Source: Adiantum capillus-veneris
Taxonomy: Eukaryota; Streptophyta; Polypodiopsida; Polypodiales; Pteridaceae
Assembly: GCA_014529385.2 (NCBI GenBank)
Contig: CM043969.1
Location: 36,889,922-36,953,921, forward strand
Length of the DNA: 64,000 nucleotides
Direction of reading: 5' to 3'
Of this stretch, positions 43,837 to 55,933 are shown piece by piece (position 1 is the first letter of the stretch; every line of letters begins with the position of its first letter). The position numbers were made by a program, and so were the translations under genes. Below the pieces are notes generated by a model, which was not told where the DNA came from, searched no databases, and saw nothing but the letters and a program-made list of their open reading frames with translations.

Positions 43837-44514
43837 TTCAGGTCTGAAATGAACCAATTTTTTCACTTTTTCAAGGACAGTCCTTTTATGAGTTATTTAA
43901 AGCTTATGAATCAAATCAAAACTTAATTTGGCCTAAAATGTCAAGAAAAAGTAAACAATCTGCGTTTTGGCCAACTCTTGAAACTTTTACCTCAAAGTGT
44001 GCTTGAGCTTACCCACTAGTTCATACAAATTTTAAGCTTACTCTCCAATCAGATTGAGTGGTTTGGAGTCTTTTCGTGTTATTTCTAGCCGTAGACCTGA
44101 AATTCTGCAACTTCCAATAGCAACTCATGATGATTCTTTCAGGGAGAACAATATTCTGAAATCCACCTCGAATCCTACTTACCCTACTCCTAGGTTCTTA
44201 TGCAATGGGGTTGTGGAAAGTGTCCACAAACACTCGTTTTCTTGTTTTTTTATAGTTTCCTAAGCTTTGATCTTAAGACTTGTCTCGTCTACTAATCATC
44301 CTCAAAATCCTAATCTAGCTCTACAATCCTAAAATCCTACAATCCTAAAGGCACTTGACAAGTACGATTACTTCCAAGCTATCTCTACACAACAGAAGAC
44401 GGCAATCTTAGTCTATGCGGTTTCTAAAAGAAATTTTTTACTCTAGAAGATCCTAGAGGAAGTTAAAGGATAACTTCACTAGACGCTCGTGTTTTCCCCT
44501 AGTTTAGGTCTCTT
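43837..44514. other. Z leader, non-coding
   Basis: AT-rich with no recognised frame. It lies between the palindrome array and the primer-binding site. Together with the array it makes a leader of well over 2 kb. Confidence 0.5.
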
Positions 44515-44535
44515 CGATCCCTGACAGTGGCGCCA
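44515..44535 (-). promoter_or_regulatory. Z primer-binding site (TGGCGCC type)
   Basis: Minus strand: TGGCGCCACTGTCAGGGATC. TGGCGCC.. followed by GGGA is typical of the primer sites of Tat/Athila-type plant Ty3 elements. It lies two bases inside the LTR end. Confidence 0.75.
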
Positions 44536-44537
44536 AA

Positions 44538-45409
44538 TGTGGGACGCGTGTCTAACCTCACTATCCTATCTTATAGCAGTTTTAGAGAGAACCACGATTA
44601 AATTGTCAATCCATGGGACAAAGCTGACTTAACTAGTGCATAGAGGCTAGAAAAGGTTTTCAATCTCTCGGAAAACAGCTAACAACTCGCATTTAACTCA
44701 AGCTACACTCAAGTGACTGAAATCACCAAAAGCCAATCGCTCATCCGTAAACAAATTACATCCGTTACACCATCAAATGACATCCAAACGTAACAAAACT
44801 TCTAGGACAAGTTTATAAGACCTAAGCACACATGCTTATGGTATCAAACCCCACTTTAGGTCAAGTGTCAAAATCGCGATTATTAACAGCAGTGGATTTT
44901 TGACTTAGTCGTTTCGACTCAGAATCCATCTAAATGCTTAGCAATGCTGCCCCAATACCCGGCCTATGCTTAGTTTTTTATTTTGAAGTGTAAATTCCTA
45001 CTTATGATGAAATTAAGCCGTGATTCGACGATGCCAAAAGCTACAAAATATTGTGATGTGTGTCAATGAGTAGAGCTCTTACCTGCGGTTGCAATGGAAC
45101 AAACGCGACCGCAATGTGACAACCAGGGAGGGAGTAGGGAGCATGAGAAGGAGACAAATGAGTTCCGTTAACTCACACTGTGTATTTTATTATCCAAAAC
45201 TTACAAATAACTTACAAAAATTGTCTTTTATACCTTAGCCAAGGTTTTTGGTAGTCAAAACTAATTATCTAAGAGCTCTAAATAAAGATAGGCAATGACA
45301 GGTTGATATAATCTGGAAGCTTGTAACCCCAGCTCATCAATTACAAGGTTTATCCAAAAAATAGGAGTTACAATATTCCCGACTTATCAAAATAATAAGT
45401 GTTTTTACA
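44538..45409 (-). repeat. Z 5' LTR
   Basis: 872 bp, plus strand TGTGGGACGC...TTTTTACA. On the minus strand it starts TGTAAAAACAC and ends CGTCCCACA, so has TG..CA tips. A minus-strand TATA box GGTATAAAAGAC lies at about 45222-45233. The primer-binding site follows directly. I did not find the paired 3' LTR near 31-34 kb. Confidence 0.7.
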
Positions 45410-45429
45410 ATGAGAGCTCTAAAAAATGA

Positions 45430-45935
45430 TATACGTGGTGTCCATGTTAGCTTGCTGCTAACAGACAAGTATAACTCCTCCAAGATTAGGGAAACGATTA
45501 CCTGTACTTGAAGCAAATGGGATCAATAACAAGGGTTAATCTAAAAGATCATACCTATAGAGACGTCATGAAAACACCCATACAAGAGTTCGATTCAGTC
45601 TCTTCGGCCGAAACTAAGCTTCCATCTTGGTTGAACAAAGACACTCCTATTTGAATGTGCAGAGCTTCAGAAAACGGGAGCTTAAAAACAGAAGAATGTA
45701 TCTTAGAAAGGGATTGCACGGATGAAGCCTATGTACCTGAACCCTTTGTAGAGCATTTTCTTGAGCCATTTGAATGGACTCAAATTTTAGCGATAATGGA
45801 TTTATATATAAATATGTCTATGCCTACTCAATTTTGCAATGAGGATGGCTATGACTTAATTCCCTTACAAATGATCTCAACCCTCCACATTGAAGACGAA
45901 ATTCAAGAACCTAAAGACTTGATGAAAGCTCAAAA
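45430..45935 (+). pseudogene. Z-family fragment, plus strand, left part
   Basis: Matches the reverse complement of 38429-38880: non-coding GCAAATGGGATCAATAACAA.., then ORF 45655 with LERDCTDEAYVPEPF, EPFEWTQILAIMD and PLQMISTLHIEDE. It stops at 45935 where W is inserted and continues at 62722-62780. It is more diverged than the Z copy, so an older insertion. Confidence 0.85.
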
Positions 45936-46543
45936 TGTAAGGTCTCTACTTTCGAATTTCACACAAGTTCTATTACGCATTTGATTTTTTTTTAAACCAT
46001 CACTCATTATTTAAAATACTCGAGTTCAAATTATGAATCGTAGGTTGAGAAAATCTAGAATTTAAAATTTACGCTACAAAATTCTGATATGTTTAGCTAT
46101 ATGAATCACTAACTAACTTATTGCAAGACTTATTTACTAATGGTAGAATTTTCTTTTACTACTGTAAAGTTAATATAAGACTGTAAAGTTTAACTTTAAA
46201 ATGTAAAGTAAATTATCATTAAGAAAATAAATAAAATAATTATAAAGACAAAAGAATACACAGGGATGACAAATGAAGGCACATGGACTCACCTGGACTC
46301 ACATAGGAGGGAACAAAGTGGGACACACTGTCACATGAAAAGGAGAGGCTAGTCTTGATTAATCTTAATGAGGGGGGACTGTGTGGCCTTATCTTTTGAT
46401 GATAATGACAAATTGGTCAAGCTGATGGGTACCACAAGGGTACCAAAAACGCGGGTATGATTTTTGGAGGAAAAAAAATTTATTTTTTAAAAAAAAATTA
46501 TTATTTTTTTTTTGGGAAAAAAAGTTAGACGTTTTCTTTTCTG

Positions 46544-46555
46544 CTATAAATAGAG
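46544..46555 (+). promoter_or_regulatory. W LTR TATA box
   Basis: CTATAAATAGAG, repeated in the 3' LTR at 60497-60508. It lies about 610 bp into the LTR, directly followed by ..CATCCATGCTCACAC, the likely start of R. Confidence 0.8.
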
Positions 46556-46679
46556 CATCCATGCTCACACTTTAGACATAGAGATTGCCTCCATAGCGCT
46601 CAGGAAGTGCTGCCACTTCTCTTAGAGAGAAGGCGTCCACAAACCACTAAGAGAGCAAAAACTCTAGTGGACTAATAAG

Positions 46680-46973
46680 GTGCGTATTAATTGAGCATTC
46701 AATTAACTTTAGGAATGATGTATGTATGCTATCTCCTACTCTAATCTCTCTAATAGATTAGTAAGATTCAATTAGCTATGTGTGTGTGTGCTATCTCTTA
46801 CTCTAATCTCTCTAATAGATTAGTAAGATTCAATTAGCTATGTGTGTGTGCGTGCTATCTTTTACTCTAATTTCTCTAATAGATTAGTAAGATTCAATTA
46901 GTTTTAAGAAGGATATGTGTGTGTGTGTGCTATCTCTTACTCTAATTTCTCTAATAGATTAGTAAGATTCAAT
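46680..46973 (+). repeat. W LTR 70-bp tandem repeats, 5' copy
   Basis: Units of about 60-70 bp of AATTAGCTATGTGTGTGTG(CG) + TATCTCTTACTCTAATCTC + TCTAATAGATTAGTAAG, four to five copies before the CACTA and remnants after it (52495-52620). The corresponding 3' LTR array is 60640-61045. The (GT)n part varies in length. Confidence 0.85.
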
Positions 46974-47278
46974 CACTACAACACTACATGGAGATATCGA
47001 CGCGCGTATATCGATGAAATTAGCGGGCGTCGATATACGGGTCGATACGCATCACAATGTGCATCGATATACACATGGAAAGGCTTTATTTCCCAGGCAT
47101 ATAGAGATGCGTATATCAACGCGTATAGCGACGCAAAAAAAAATTGGGGAAAAAATGTGAAACTCGCAAGCAGCAGGGGCCTATTTCGCCTGCGCTCTGC
47201 TCAAGTCTTGGCCTCCACCTGCTGCGCAGGTATTATGCCACCCCCCCCAACCCCTCTCCGTCTCTCTACATCGTGTGT

Positions 47279-47297
47279 GTGTGTGTGTGTGTAGGAA

Positions 47298-47357
<60 letters not shown>

Positions 47358-47369
47358 TGTGTGTGTGTA

Positions 47370-47425
<56 letters not shown>

Positions 47426-47434
47426 GTGTGTGTA

Positions 47435-47489
<55 letters not shown>
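47279..47489 (+). repeat. (GT)n-TAGGAAAG-(GA)n minisatellite
   Basis: Three head-to-tail units of (GT)5-10, TAGGAAAG, (GA)20+. Within the 5' end of the CACTA element. Confidence 0.9.
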
Positions 47490-47493
<4 letters not shown>

Positions 47494-47943
47494 ATTAATG
47501 TATGCTTAGGAAATTAAAATTAAAGAAAAATAATTAAAGAGAGAAATGAAATGAAATGTTATATTAACGTCTTCGAAAGGCCAAAGTGACCTATGAGACA
47601 TGAGACAAGAAAGTTACAATGTGATGGATCTGATACAAAGTCAGAGTAAGAAGATGACAAAATAAAATAATATGGAATTCTAAACTGCTGGGTATGGACT
47701 AAACGGCTAAACCAGCTAGCTGGGATAGGTAGATCATAGGAGATCCAACAGCTGTCGCTGGCGGATCTCATCAATCTTCTCCATGGTCAGTAGTTTGACC
47801 GGGCGCTATGCATGTCGAGCCAAAGTGACCTAGCTAGATCCTCTGATGCAGCATCTGTCGATGCTGTGTAGTCCTCCGCAGTCGTGGATGTCTAGATCTC
47901 CCTAGCTCAGTCGCTCGTTTGATCAGTAGAGAGATAGGGAAGT

Positions 47944-48078
<135 letters not shown>

Positions 48079-48089
48079 AAAAAAAGATT

Positions 48090-50260
48090 ATGCATGAAGG
48101 TCCGACCAATATAGAGCCATGGATGGAAGCAGAAAAGGGCTTACAGACAGAAGATGACGACATGGAGGAGATGCTGGATGCCCTCTTCCAGACAAGCGAG
48201 GAGAACACGAACGAAGCAGCACTAGAAGCCGTGTGCCTATCTCCTGAAGACATGTTGAGGAAGTTGGCACGTCAACCAATCTATGAAGGCGCCAAAATAT
48301 CTGTGCTTCGTACTTGTCTGGCATTTTTGAATCTTCAGTCAGTGTACGGGTGGTCAGATGTAAGCGTCACTACTTTGTTTAGGTACGTAATTTACAAAAG
48401 AGATTTTCCGATTGCAACGGTGATGTGCTCAAAGAGCTTTTTAATTTAATGTGGCTTAAACAGGTTATTGTGGGAGCAACTTCTCTCGGCTAGCAATGAA
48501 ATGCCCCCCTCCAGGCCAGACGCAAAGCAACTTCTGACCTCAGTTGACTTGGACTACAACAAGATTCATGCATGTCCAAATGATTGCATTCGTTTTTGCA
48601 ATGAATTCGCAGATTGTCTGTCGTGTCCTAAGTGCGGAGCAATGTGCTACAAACAAGATGCAGTTGGCGAGACAATGTTAGCTAAAGTGTTGCGGCATTT
48701 ACCTAATATTCCTAGGATAAAAAGCATGTTTCGTTGTGGTTCCATTGCAAAGCTGATGCGGTGGCATTCTACGAATAGATCCACTGACGCAACATTTAGG
48801 GTGCCCGTTGATTCGAAGGCTTGGAGGCACATTGAAGATACCTAACCACATTTTAAGAGTGAACCACGCAATTTGCGTTTGGGCATGGCAATGGATGGAG
48901 TCAATCCATTTGGCTTGAGAAGCTCGTCATGGAGCACTTGGCCTGTGTGCCTTATCAATTACAACCTCCCGCCGTGGCTTGCTATCAAGAAGGGTCATTT
49001 GATTTTAAGCTTGATTGTATCTGGTAAGTTCAAGGCAAAAAACATGGATGTTTATCTAGCTCCACTAGTTGACGAGCTCTAGGAGTTATGGCATGGGATC
49101 GACATAGCACATGCGGTTGAACCAGTAGGACAACAGCATGCAAGGATCCATGGACTTCTTATGTGGACTATGCATGATTGGCCAGGATACGGAGAAGCTT
49201 CTGGTAATGGTTATTGATTTACAAAATTCTCGCTATTCGCAAGCCCTTTGCCTTGGCCTGATTCATGCTTTGATATATGCAGGACTAACAACTTCGGGAT
49301 ACAATGCATGTCCAATTTGCGGGCAGTCTTTGGATGTGCGCTATTCTACCTCTCTTCGAAAGACAATTTATCAAGGCCACCACCGTTATCTTCCAGATGG
49401 CCATCACTTGCGCGAAGGCCAGCTTGGTCACATCGAATGTCTTCTTATGCATGTACAAGAGTGGCGTCGCCGATGGGAGCAACATGAGGGGCAACCTATT
49501 CCAGGAATGAAACGTTTGTCCATTCTCCATACGTTGCCGTACTGGGGTGATCTACTAATTAACCATTTGCTCGATCCAATGCATATATTCAAGAATGTGG
49601 GAGAGCTCCTCTGGAAGACAATCATGGGAATGAAAGACAATCGAGCTTCACGAGGTGATTTGCAGTCGGTTTGAAAGATGCCAGAGCTGTGGCCTTTCAC
49701 CAATGCATCTGGTCAAACAAAACTTCCAAGAGCGCCATGGGTATTGCTAAAAAAACGAAGAGCGACAAGTGAAAAGGGTGATTTCAGAGTTCAGGACGCC
49801 CACAGGATATATGCGATGTCTCAAGATAGCATTCACCCGTGACGATCAACTGTCAGGGTTGAAATCGCACGACTGGCTTAAGTTCTTGCAATTCATTCTT
49901 CCAATTGCGATCAAGGGGTGTTTAACAGAGGAAGTGTGGACCTGCATATACAAGATTTCAGAGCTAGTGCGGTGGATCTCCTCCAAGGAGATACGGGAGG
50001 AATCTATTGGAGTCGCAAGGGCTAACTCCATTGAGGCAGTTTGCATGATTGAGAAGTATCTATCCACGAGCTGCCTAACTATCCAAATGCACTTGCTCGT
50101 CCATGTAGTAGATGAGGTTGCAGTGGCAGTTACAGTCCACAGCCGTTGGATGTTCTTTCTACAGCAGTTCATGAAAACACTTAAGGTTTTGTTCACCAAA
50201 AAGCGCGTCCAGAGGGGAGCATGGCAGAAGGATGGCTGGTGCAAGAGTCTCTTGTATTGA
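48090..50260 (+). pseudogene. CACTA transposase (TNP2-like; DUF4218)
   Basis: Exon 1 (48090-48382) ends TLFR. An 81-bp intron (48383-48463, GTACGT..CAG) then leads in phase into LLWEQLLSAS and ..SCPKCGAMCYKQD. MAMDGVNPFGLRSSSWSTW, NYNLPPWL and LSLIV are the TNP2 core (TAA at 48843, TAG at 49080). A second 79-bp intron (49204-49282, GTAATG..GCAG) restores ..WPGYGEASG to LTTSGYNACPICG. HHRYLPDGHHLREG, SILHTLPYWGDLLINHLLDP and MHIFKNVG follow. 49769-50260 is a DUF4218 region (KSHDWLKFLQFILPIAIKGC). Predicted nuclear DDE-type transposase, here inactive. Confidence 0.9.
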
Positions 50261-50621
50261 CGACCGAATTTCTATCCGTTTCTGACCCAGAAATGCCTTG
50301 ACTGTGGAGCGATGAGGAGGATGCAAGACTGGTGGGAGAGGAGCTGCAAGGGCAAGGGGTGCCGAAGAAAATGAACCTGGCCATGCGAGAAAAGATCATG
50401 AAGTTCTGTATACTAAATTCAGCGCCGATGCAAAAATGGCTTGAAAGGTACGAAGAAGAGAAAGAGAGACGCAATCTAGAGCGACAGGATTTCAGGCAAA
50501 GTCGAACGACTAGAGGCTTACCCTTGCCAGACTATCTCGCTCTATTTTACTTTCTTTGTGCAGGATTTTACTTTCCTTGTGCAGGACGCTTTATTTTACT
50601 TTCTTTGTGCAGGACTTTAGT

Positions 50622-51800
50622 ATGACAGACGAGATTCCAGATCCCGCTTCCATGAGTGCAGATGCATTCATGGGCTTCGTTACACGGATGACGCCTGCTC
50701 AGATGGCAGAGGCTTCTCAGTCCTGGGTAGCCAGAGGCACGGGTACTATGCCTTCGGGCTTCACACCCGAGGGACCGACGCCTAGGGGGGGACGCCTACG
50801 GGGTTCAAGACGCCTATGGGTATGATGCCTTCTTCTCCCATCATGGCCGCTTCGACACCTAGGGGTGGTCCAGAGGCGGGTACGTCCTCATCTCCGCAGC
50901 ACAGGTGCACTCGCCGATCTCAGCGATCGTCAGGAGGAGGTGGTGGTTGCTGTGGAGGAGGGTCCACAGATGCTTCGACCCCTCCTCGCTCACGACCCCC
51001 ATCTTACCCAGGCACACCTCTTGACACACCTCTTGGCACACCTCGGACACCTTGGGGGGCACACGATCCTAGTGCCTCCAACCTCTATACTGTACGGGGA
51101 GATGGTTCTGTTGACATGGATAGAGTCGGGATTGAGATGCTACAGCGGATTCGCCAGCTCGTGGAGCTGTAGTTTTTGACCAGCATTCTAACGTCTTGGG
51201 ATCAGCAAGAAAAGGAAAAAGTCACTTACATAGTGGAGACCATCCTGAGAGAGTAACAGCCTGCTCCGGGTTCTTCTGTTGGTTCGGCGCGGTGGATCAA
51301 GGGTGTTGCACGGGACACCATCAAACATCGACGAGATGCAGCTCGGAAGGCTTTCAAGACCGGCTCACCGAAGCCTTCGGGCATCCCACACGAGACGTGG
51401 CTGCAGATCAGGGAGGATGAGCGGACAACGGCCACGCGGTTCAGACAGCAGGGTGAGGCCGCGCAGGTACGATAGATGACTAGGGGGACATATCATCTTG
51501 GCAGCGGAGGCTTCGACACCTTTCGCTATGAGTTTGTGAGTTTCTAATCCAATCTTAACTATGGCGTTTTTTAAAACACGATGAATCATGTATTCTTATT
51601 ACTTTGATTTTTGTATAAACGCAGAATCTTGCGATGCATAGAGCTCCATCACGCGAGGAGGAGTCAGATGGATATCGCAGAGGTATCTATGAAGTACTGA
51701 ATGATCTTGAAGATTCAGGAGAGCCTGCAGACTGGGAAGCCTTACAGTGTCGCTGATCGCTTGAGGTGAGACGTTAATATGTGTGAGTTGATTTAATTAA
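50622..51800 (+). pseudogene. CACTA second ORF (Transposase_24-like)
   Basis: MTDEIPDPASMSADAF, a Gly/Pro-rich low-complexity middle with TPR(G)G, then GSVDMDRVGIEMLQRIRQL, ETWLQIREDERTTATRF, RGTYHLGSGGFDTFRYEF and, after an 89-bp intron (51536-51624, GTGAGT..GCAG), NLAMHRAPSREEESDGYRRG. THxLGSGGxxxxRxxF-like patterns are typical of the plant transposase-associated family (Transposase_24 type). Stops and frame changes in the middle. Probably the second CACTA protein, acting with TNP2 at the subterminal repeats. Confidence 0.65.
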
Positions 51801-53070
51801 GTCAGTATATGTGAAGTAATATCAATACTAATTTTGTGAGTTGTCCTATGTGCAGGTTGGGACGCCTAATCATTAGTGGACCAGATTTCATCTATATGCT
51901 TTGTGAGACACAAACACACTTCTGTGTCTCTTTTTTGTACAAACAGTTAGTGTTCAGACAGTTATTGTTTCCCTTATGGTTATGATTATTGTCATTGTCA
52001 TTGTATAGACAGTTATTGTTTCTCTTTCTGGTTATGCTTATGGTTATTGTTAATTTTGTTTATGGTTATGGTTATCTGCATTATGGTTTTGATCAAAGTG
52101 ATTATATCCTACATGGATAGCATGTAGGAGGCGTATACATGATATGGTTTTTTTTGAAAAGTTTATGTAAAAACAAAGGGAAATCTGCCGAAATTTCTGC
52201 GCGCGGGAGCATGGTTAATATTTTGGTGCTGCTCGCTTTCTTGGGCAGAGGGCAGGAAGTTTGGCTGTGGGTGTGTCCATCTTTTAACTGGGCAGAGGCC
52301 AGGCTACCTGCCCTCTGCCCAAGAAAATGTTTTTCTGCTATGGTCGTTGCTATATGCGTCGCTATGCGCATCGCTATACGCGTGGCTATCAGCATCGCTA
52401 ATAGCGACTAGTTTCATAGCGACGCGTATAGCGACGCTCATAACGACGGGCAGCGTCGATATATGCGTCAGTAACACCTTCTTTTGTTGTAGTGAATTAG
52501 CTTTAGCAAAGGATGTGTGTGTTCTCTTTTACTCTAATCTTCTAATGGATTAGTAAGATTCAATTAACTTTAGAAAAGATGTGTGTGTATGTTTTCTCTT
52601 ACTCTAATCTCTCTAAGTATACCTACTCTCTCTAGTTAACACATCTTTACTATTAACTTATGCATAGTTAATTGAAAGTTAATACATAAGAGAACTCATC
52701 ATATTCTTATTATACATGATGAAATTATCATTTAACAATTTTATTGTCAATTAGATTAAGTAGAATTTTGAATAATACGAAAAATTGATTTAGTTGAAGT
52801 ATAGAAATGGAAGATAGAACTGGATTAGAAATGTCATGCATAAAAGTAATACAGTCCTAAACTTTCACTCGTAGTTTACACACTTAATATTTATTAATTA
52901 CGATTAGCAAATATTTGATGTATAGAAATTAGATGTAGAACAACAACACTAAGTGTGAATTCGAGTTGGTGAGGGTTCAAATTACGGACTCTCTTTGGAA
53001 ACAAGGAGATTACTTAGGAAATTGACCAATTTAATGTTCTAAGTGTATAACATAAGTGTAGTACAAGAAA

Positions 53071-53193
53071 ATGGCTCCAAAGCGTGCTCGAACACAAGGC
53101 GCTAATGATCATGAAGCCGGTACAAGTAACGGGGGAACTTCTGCGGAACATGCTATGTCTCCACCAATCGGATCAATTGGAGCTATGGTAAAG
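53071..53193 (+). other. LTR-borne short exon with splice donor (5' LTR)
   Basis: ATG start, 41 codons (MAPKRARTQGANDHEAGTSN, then ...AMSPPIGSIGAMVK), followed by AAG|GTTAGT, a good 5' splice site. The copy in the 3' LTR is at 61514-61636 and keeps ATG, frame and donor (CAG|GTTAGT), with seven base differences of which two are silent. It is a candidate gag first exon spliced to the internal region. N-terminal MAPKRAR resembles the basic start of chromovirus gags, but no acceptor has been shown. Confidence 0.5.
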
Positions 53194-53439
53194 GTTAGTA
53201 TTGCAGTTTCAAGTTATGCATCATTGTATATGCGAGACCATAGGGATATATTATATACCTTATGAAGAAAAAAACACGGACCGAAACCAAGGGGCTTAAC
53301 CCCAAGAAACTCGGCATATGTTTGATAACTAGGAAAGATTGTCTGGTTAAACTGGTTGCTATAGGAAAGAATATTTGTCCAAAACCTTTGGTATGGTTTC
53401 TCTCAAGTCTCTCTACTTATTAGCGCTGGCATTATGTGG

Positions 53440-53610
53440 CAGTTGTCGAGGCGTGAGATGACGCCCAGGATGGCACCGCTGATGCTGTGGTGGGAGTACA
53501 CCCAGATTAGCCCAGCTGGATACTGCAGTTTTGTTTTGCCGTGGCGTGAGGATGACGCCCAGATTGGCACCGTTGTTGCTGTGGCGGGAGTACGTCCAGA
53601 TTAGCACAAC
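53440..53610 (+). repeat. W LTR imperfect tandem repeat
   Basis: Two units with GGCGTGAG.ATGACGCCCAG and .TGGCACCG, then GCTGTGG.GGGAGTAC and .CCCAGATTAGC. The 3' LTR has the same at about 61880-62045. Confidence 0.75.
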
Positions 53611-54279
53611 GAGTACTTGTCGAGCGGTATGGGACGTCATGAGGACAAGGGTTTTTATAAATAATGTATATACCGATCGGACATAATAGTGCCAGTAGAG
53701 ATTCTTGAGTGAACCTAATCCAAGGGTTGTGGATTTAAAATTGAACGACTTCTTGTTTGGCTATTGTTTGTAATACTGTTTGAAGGGCTGTTTTAACGAA
53801 CCAGTATCATAAATAAAGTAAAGGAACATGTATGTTTAAACAGTGTGGTAGTAATTAGATAACAAAAGAAGGGTGAGTGTGGTGTGGAAAGTGGAAGAAT
53901 GATACCTCGACGGTATCATTCTATGGACGGGTGGACCCGATGAGTCGGGTAACTTTCCAACGCTAGAATTCTTTTTTATTAGTCATAAATCTTAAAAGAG
54001 ACAAACCTTGGCTGCTCTGCTTCTGAAACATGGGGAAAAAAGCGCACAGGTTGGTCACTCTAAGATTTATACTTCTAGGTATAATTGATTATAGATAGTT
54101 TTTAGATAGGGTTATGGTGGTCACGCTCCGCCATAGCGAGATAGGACCAATCCTTCACTAACGGTTCATGCGCGTGGCTACGTAGTAGCTAAGGCCATGT
54201 CCGTTGGTTTTTCTTTTTCAGGATTGGAGACCTATCAAAGGTAGTGCGCTCCTCTCACAAAGGGGCAGGGACCTCACAC

Positions 54280-54291
54280 TGGTATCAGAGC
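54280..54291 (+). promoter_or_regulatory. W primer-binding site (tRNA-iMet)
   Basis: TGGTATCAGAGC, perfect match to the usual plant Ty3/copia site for initiator methionine tRNA, one base after the LTR end. Confidence 0.95.
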
Positions 54292-54967
54292 CTAGGTTAA
54301 ATCTTGGGGAGATTTTTAGATTGATGTTTGGATATTGAAGGATGTGAATGTTTCAAATAATAGAAGAACCTAAAAAAATTGTTTTGAGTTTTAATATGGT
54401 ATTGAAGACTGAACTTTCATGGTACAGAAAAATGTTCATTCAGCCTACCAGAAATTCCAAATGTTATCAATTTCGAAAAAGGGTGATGATGATTTTGGAT
54501 AGGGTGTTTTCACCACCTATCCCAAGGGTGCATAGAGGATGGGGTATCAACTGGAGTCCATCTAGAGGAATCTATACCATCGATGCTGACAAGATATGGT
54601 GCATGGATACCAACCTCAAGAAAATTCGATGGGCAGAGGAGTTAAAAGTCATCAAAGTTTATCTTTTCATTGGTACTAAGAATCCAGATGCTACCATTAC
54701 CTTGGGAGGAGAAAAGAAACTTATTATTTTGATCCTTTAGCCTATCCTTTTGTAGTCACTAAACTCAAAATATAGAGACATTACAATCCTTGTACCTAAA
54801 GACTACCAACCTTGGTAGCAAATAATGTGTATATAAATAAAGTTTGGATTAATATTATCTTTTGTTTGTATTATTGTCTGATCAAGTCTTGCCTTAAAGT
54901 GGATTAAAGTTAGAGTATCCAATAAAGTTTCACTTAATCTATATGGTACTACTCCGATAACCAAGCA
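54292..54967 (+). other. W leader with unidentified ORF
   Basis: Sequence between PBS and the recognisable gag. An ORF at 54348-54740 (130 codons, with HRGWGINWSPSRGIYTIDAD and IWCMDTNLKKIRWAEEL) shows no match that I know. It could be a disrupted gag N-terminus, foreign insertion or chance. The expected gag start is not visible. Confidence 0.4.
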
Positions 54968-55933
54968 ATGTTGGCTATGTTTCGTCTCACGACAGGGGAT
55001 GCCAAGCTTTGGTGGAAACAACACTGCAAAGATAATCAAGTAGCTCAAAACACTCAAACTTGGGAAGACATTAAGTATGCTGTCAAAGGACGTTATCTTC
55101 CACCCGCACACGAATCCCTTAAGATGAATGAATTCTTCAACTTACGTCAGTTTCATCTTACAGTGGAAGAATACTACTCCAAATTTATAACTCTTAGGCG
55201 CTATGCTGCGCCAATGACCACAGATCAACAAGTAGCCCGTTTTTGCCAAGGGCTAAATGCTCCTTTAAATACACATCTAGAAGCCATGACGCCTGTAAAT
55301 TTGCAAGATGCTCTTTCAAGAGCTAAACCCTTAGCTAAAGAGATGTCAAACTCTCAAAGGGTACAAAATGGAAATACAAGGAATGTTGGAAGAAGAGGAT
55401 GGCCTATGACGTGGAACCAAAGGCAAGTTCACCCAGTTCACCAAACTTATCCAATAGTTGCAGCTTCAGCAAATGGAGCTCAAAATGCAGATCTTAGATG
55501 CTATGAATGCAACGAGCTAGGACATTTCAGGAATGTATGTCCTAGGCAAGTCTCCGCAACAAATACACCTAATCTAGTTAGAGGACAAGGCCAAATAATA
55601 AATCGTGGAGGAAGAAATGGAGGACGAGGTCAAGAGCGCGGAATGGCTGCCAGAGTCAATGCTATCATAGGAGTACCAACATTGGGAGAAGAACAAGAGG
55701 AAAGAGCAACTCTACATGCTGCAATTGATAACCCAAGAGCAAGACAACAATATGCTATCATTCAAACACCTACAAATCACCAAGGTGAAAAATTTAAGCT
55801 TCTTATTGATTGTGGTAGTAGTCATTCTTTCTTGTCATCTAAATGTTTAAGGAGGTTAGGACTTAATCAACACCCTGCAAGAAAGATGAGAGTTGAATTA
55901 GCCAATGGAAAGGAGGTGTTATCTTAGTACACT
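54968..55933 (+). pseudogene. gag: W gag and start of protease
   Basis: Capsid: AMFRLTTGDAKLWWKQHCKD, TWEDIKYAVKGRYLPP, ..EYYSKFITLRRYAAP, ARFCQGLNAPL. Zinc knuckle CYECNELGHFRNVC. The protease start has LLIDCGSSHSFLS (DCGS at the catalytic site). A TAG at 55925 breaks the frame; the same frame resumes at 55928. N-terminus missing before AMFRL. Confidence 0.9.

Larger units (their letters stand above)
52495..54278 (+). repeat. W 5' LTR, remainder after CACTA
   Basis: Contains the rest of the tandem repeats, the LTR exon at 53071 and the 93-bp repeats (about 53440-53610), then the LTR end at 54278. Confidence 0.9.

Noticed and set aside
54348-54740. 130-codon ORF in W leader as a new gene
   Set aside because: No homologue in the window and no coding evidence; kept as part of the leader annotation only.
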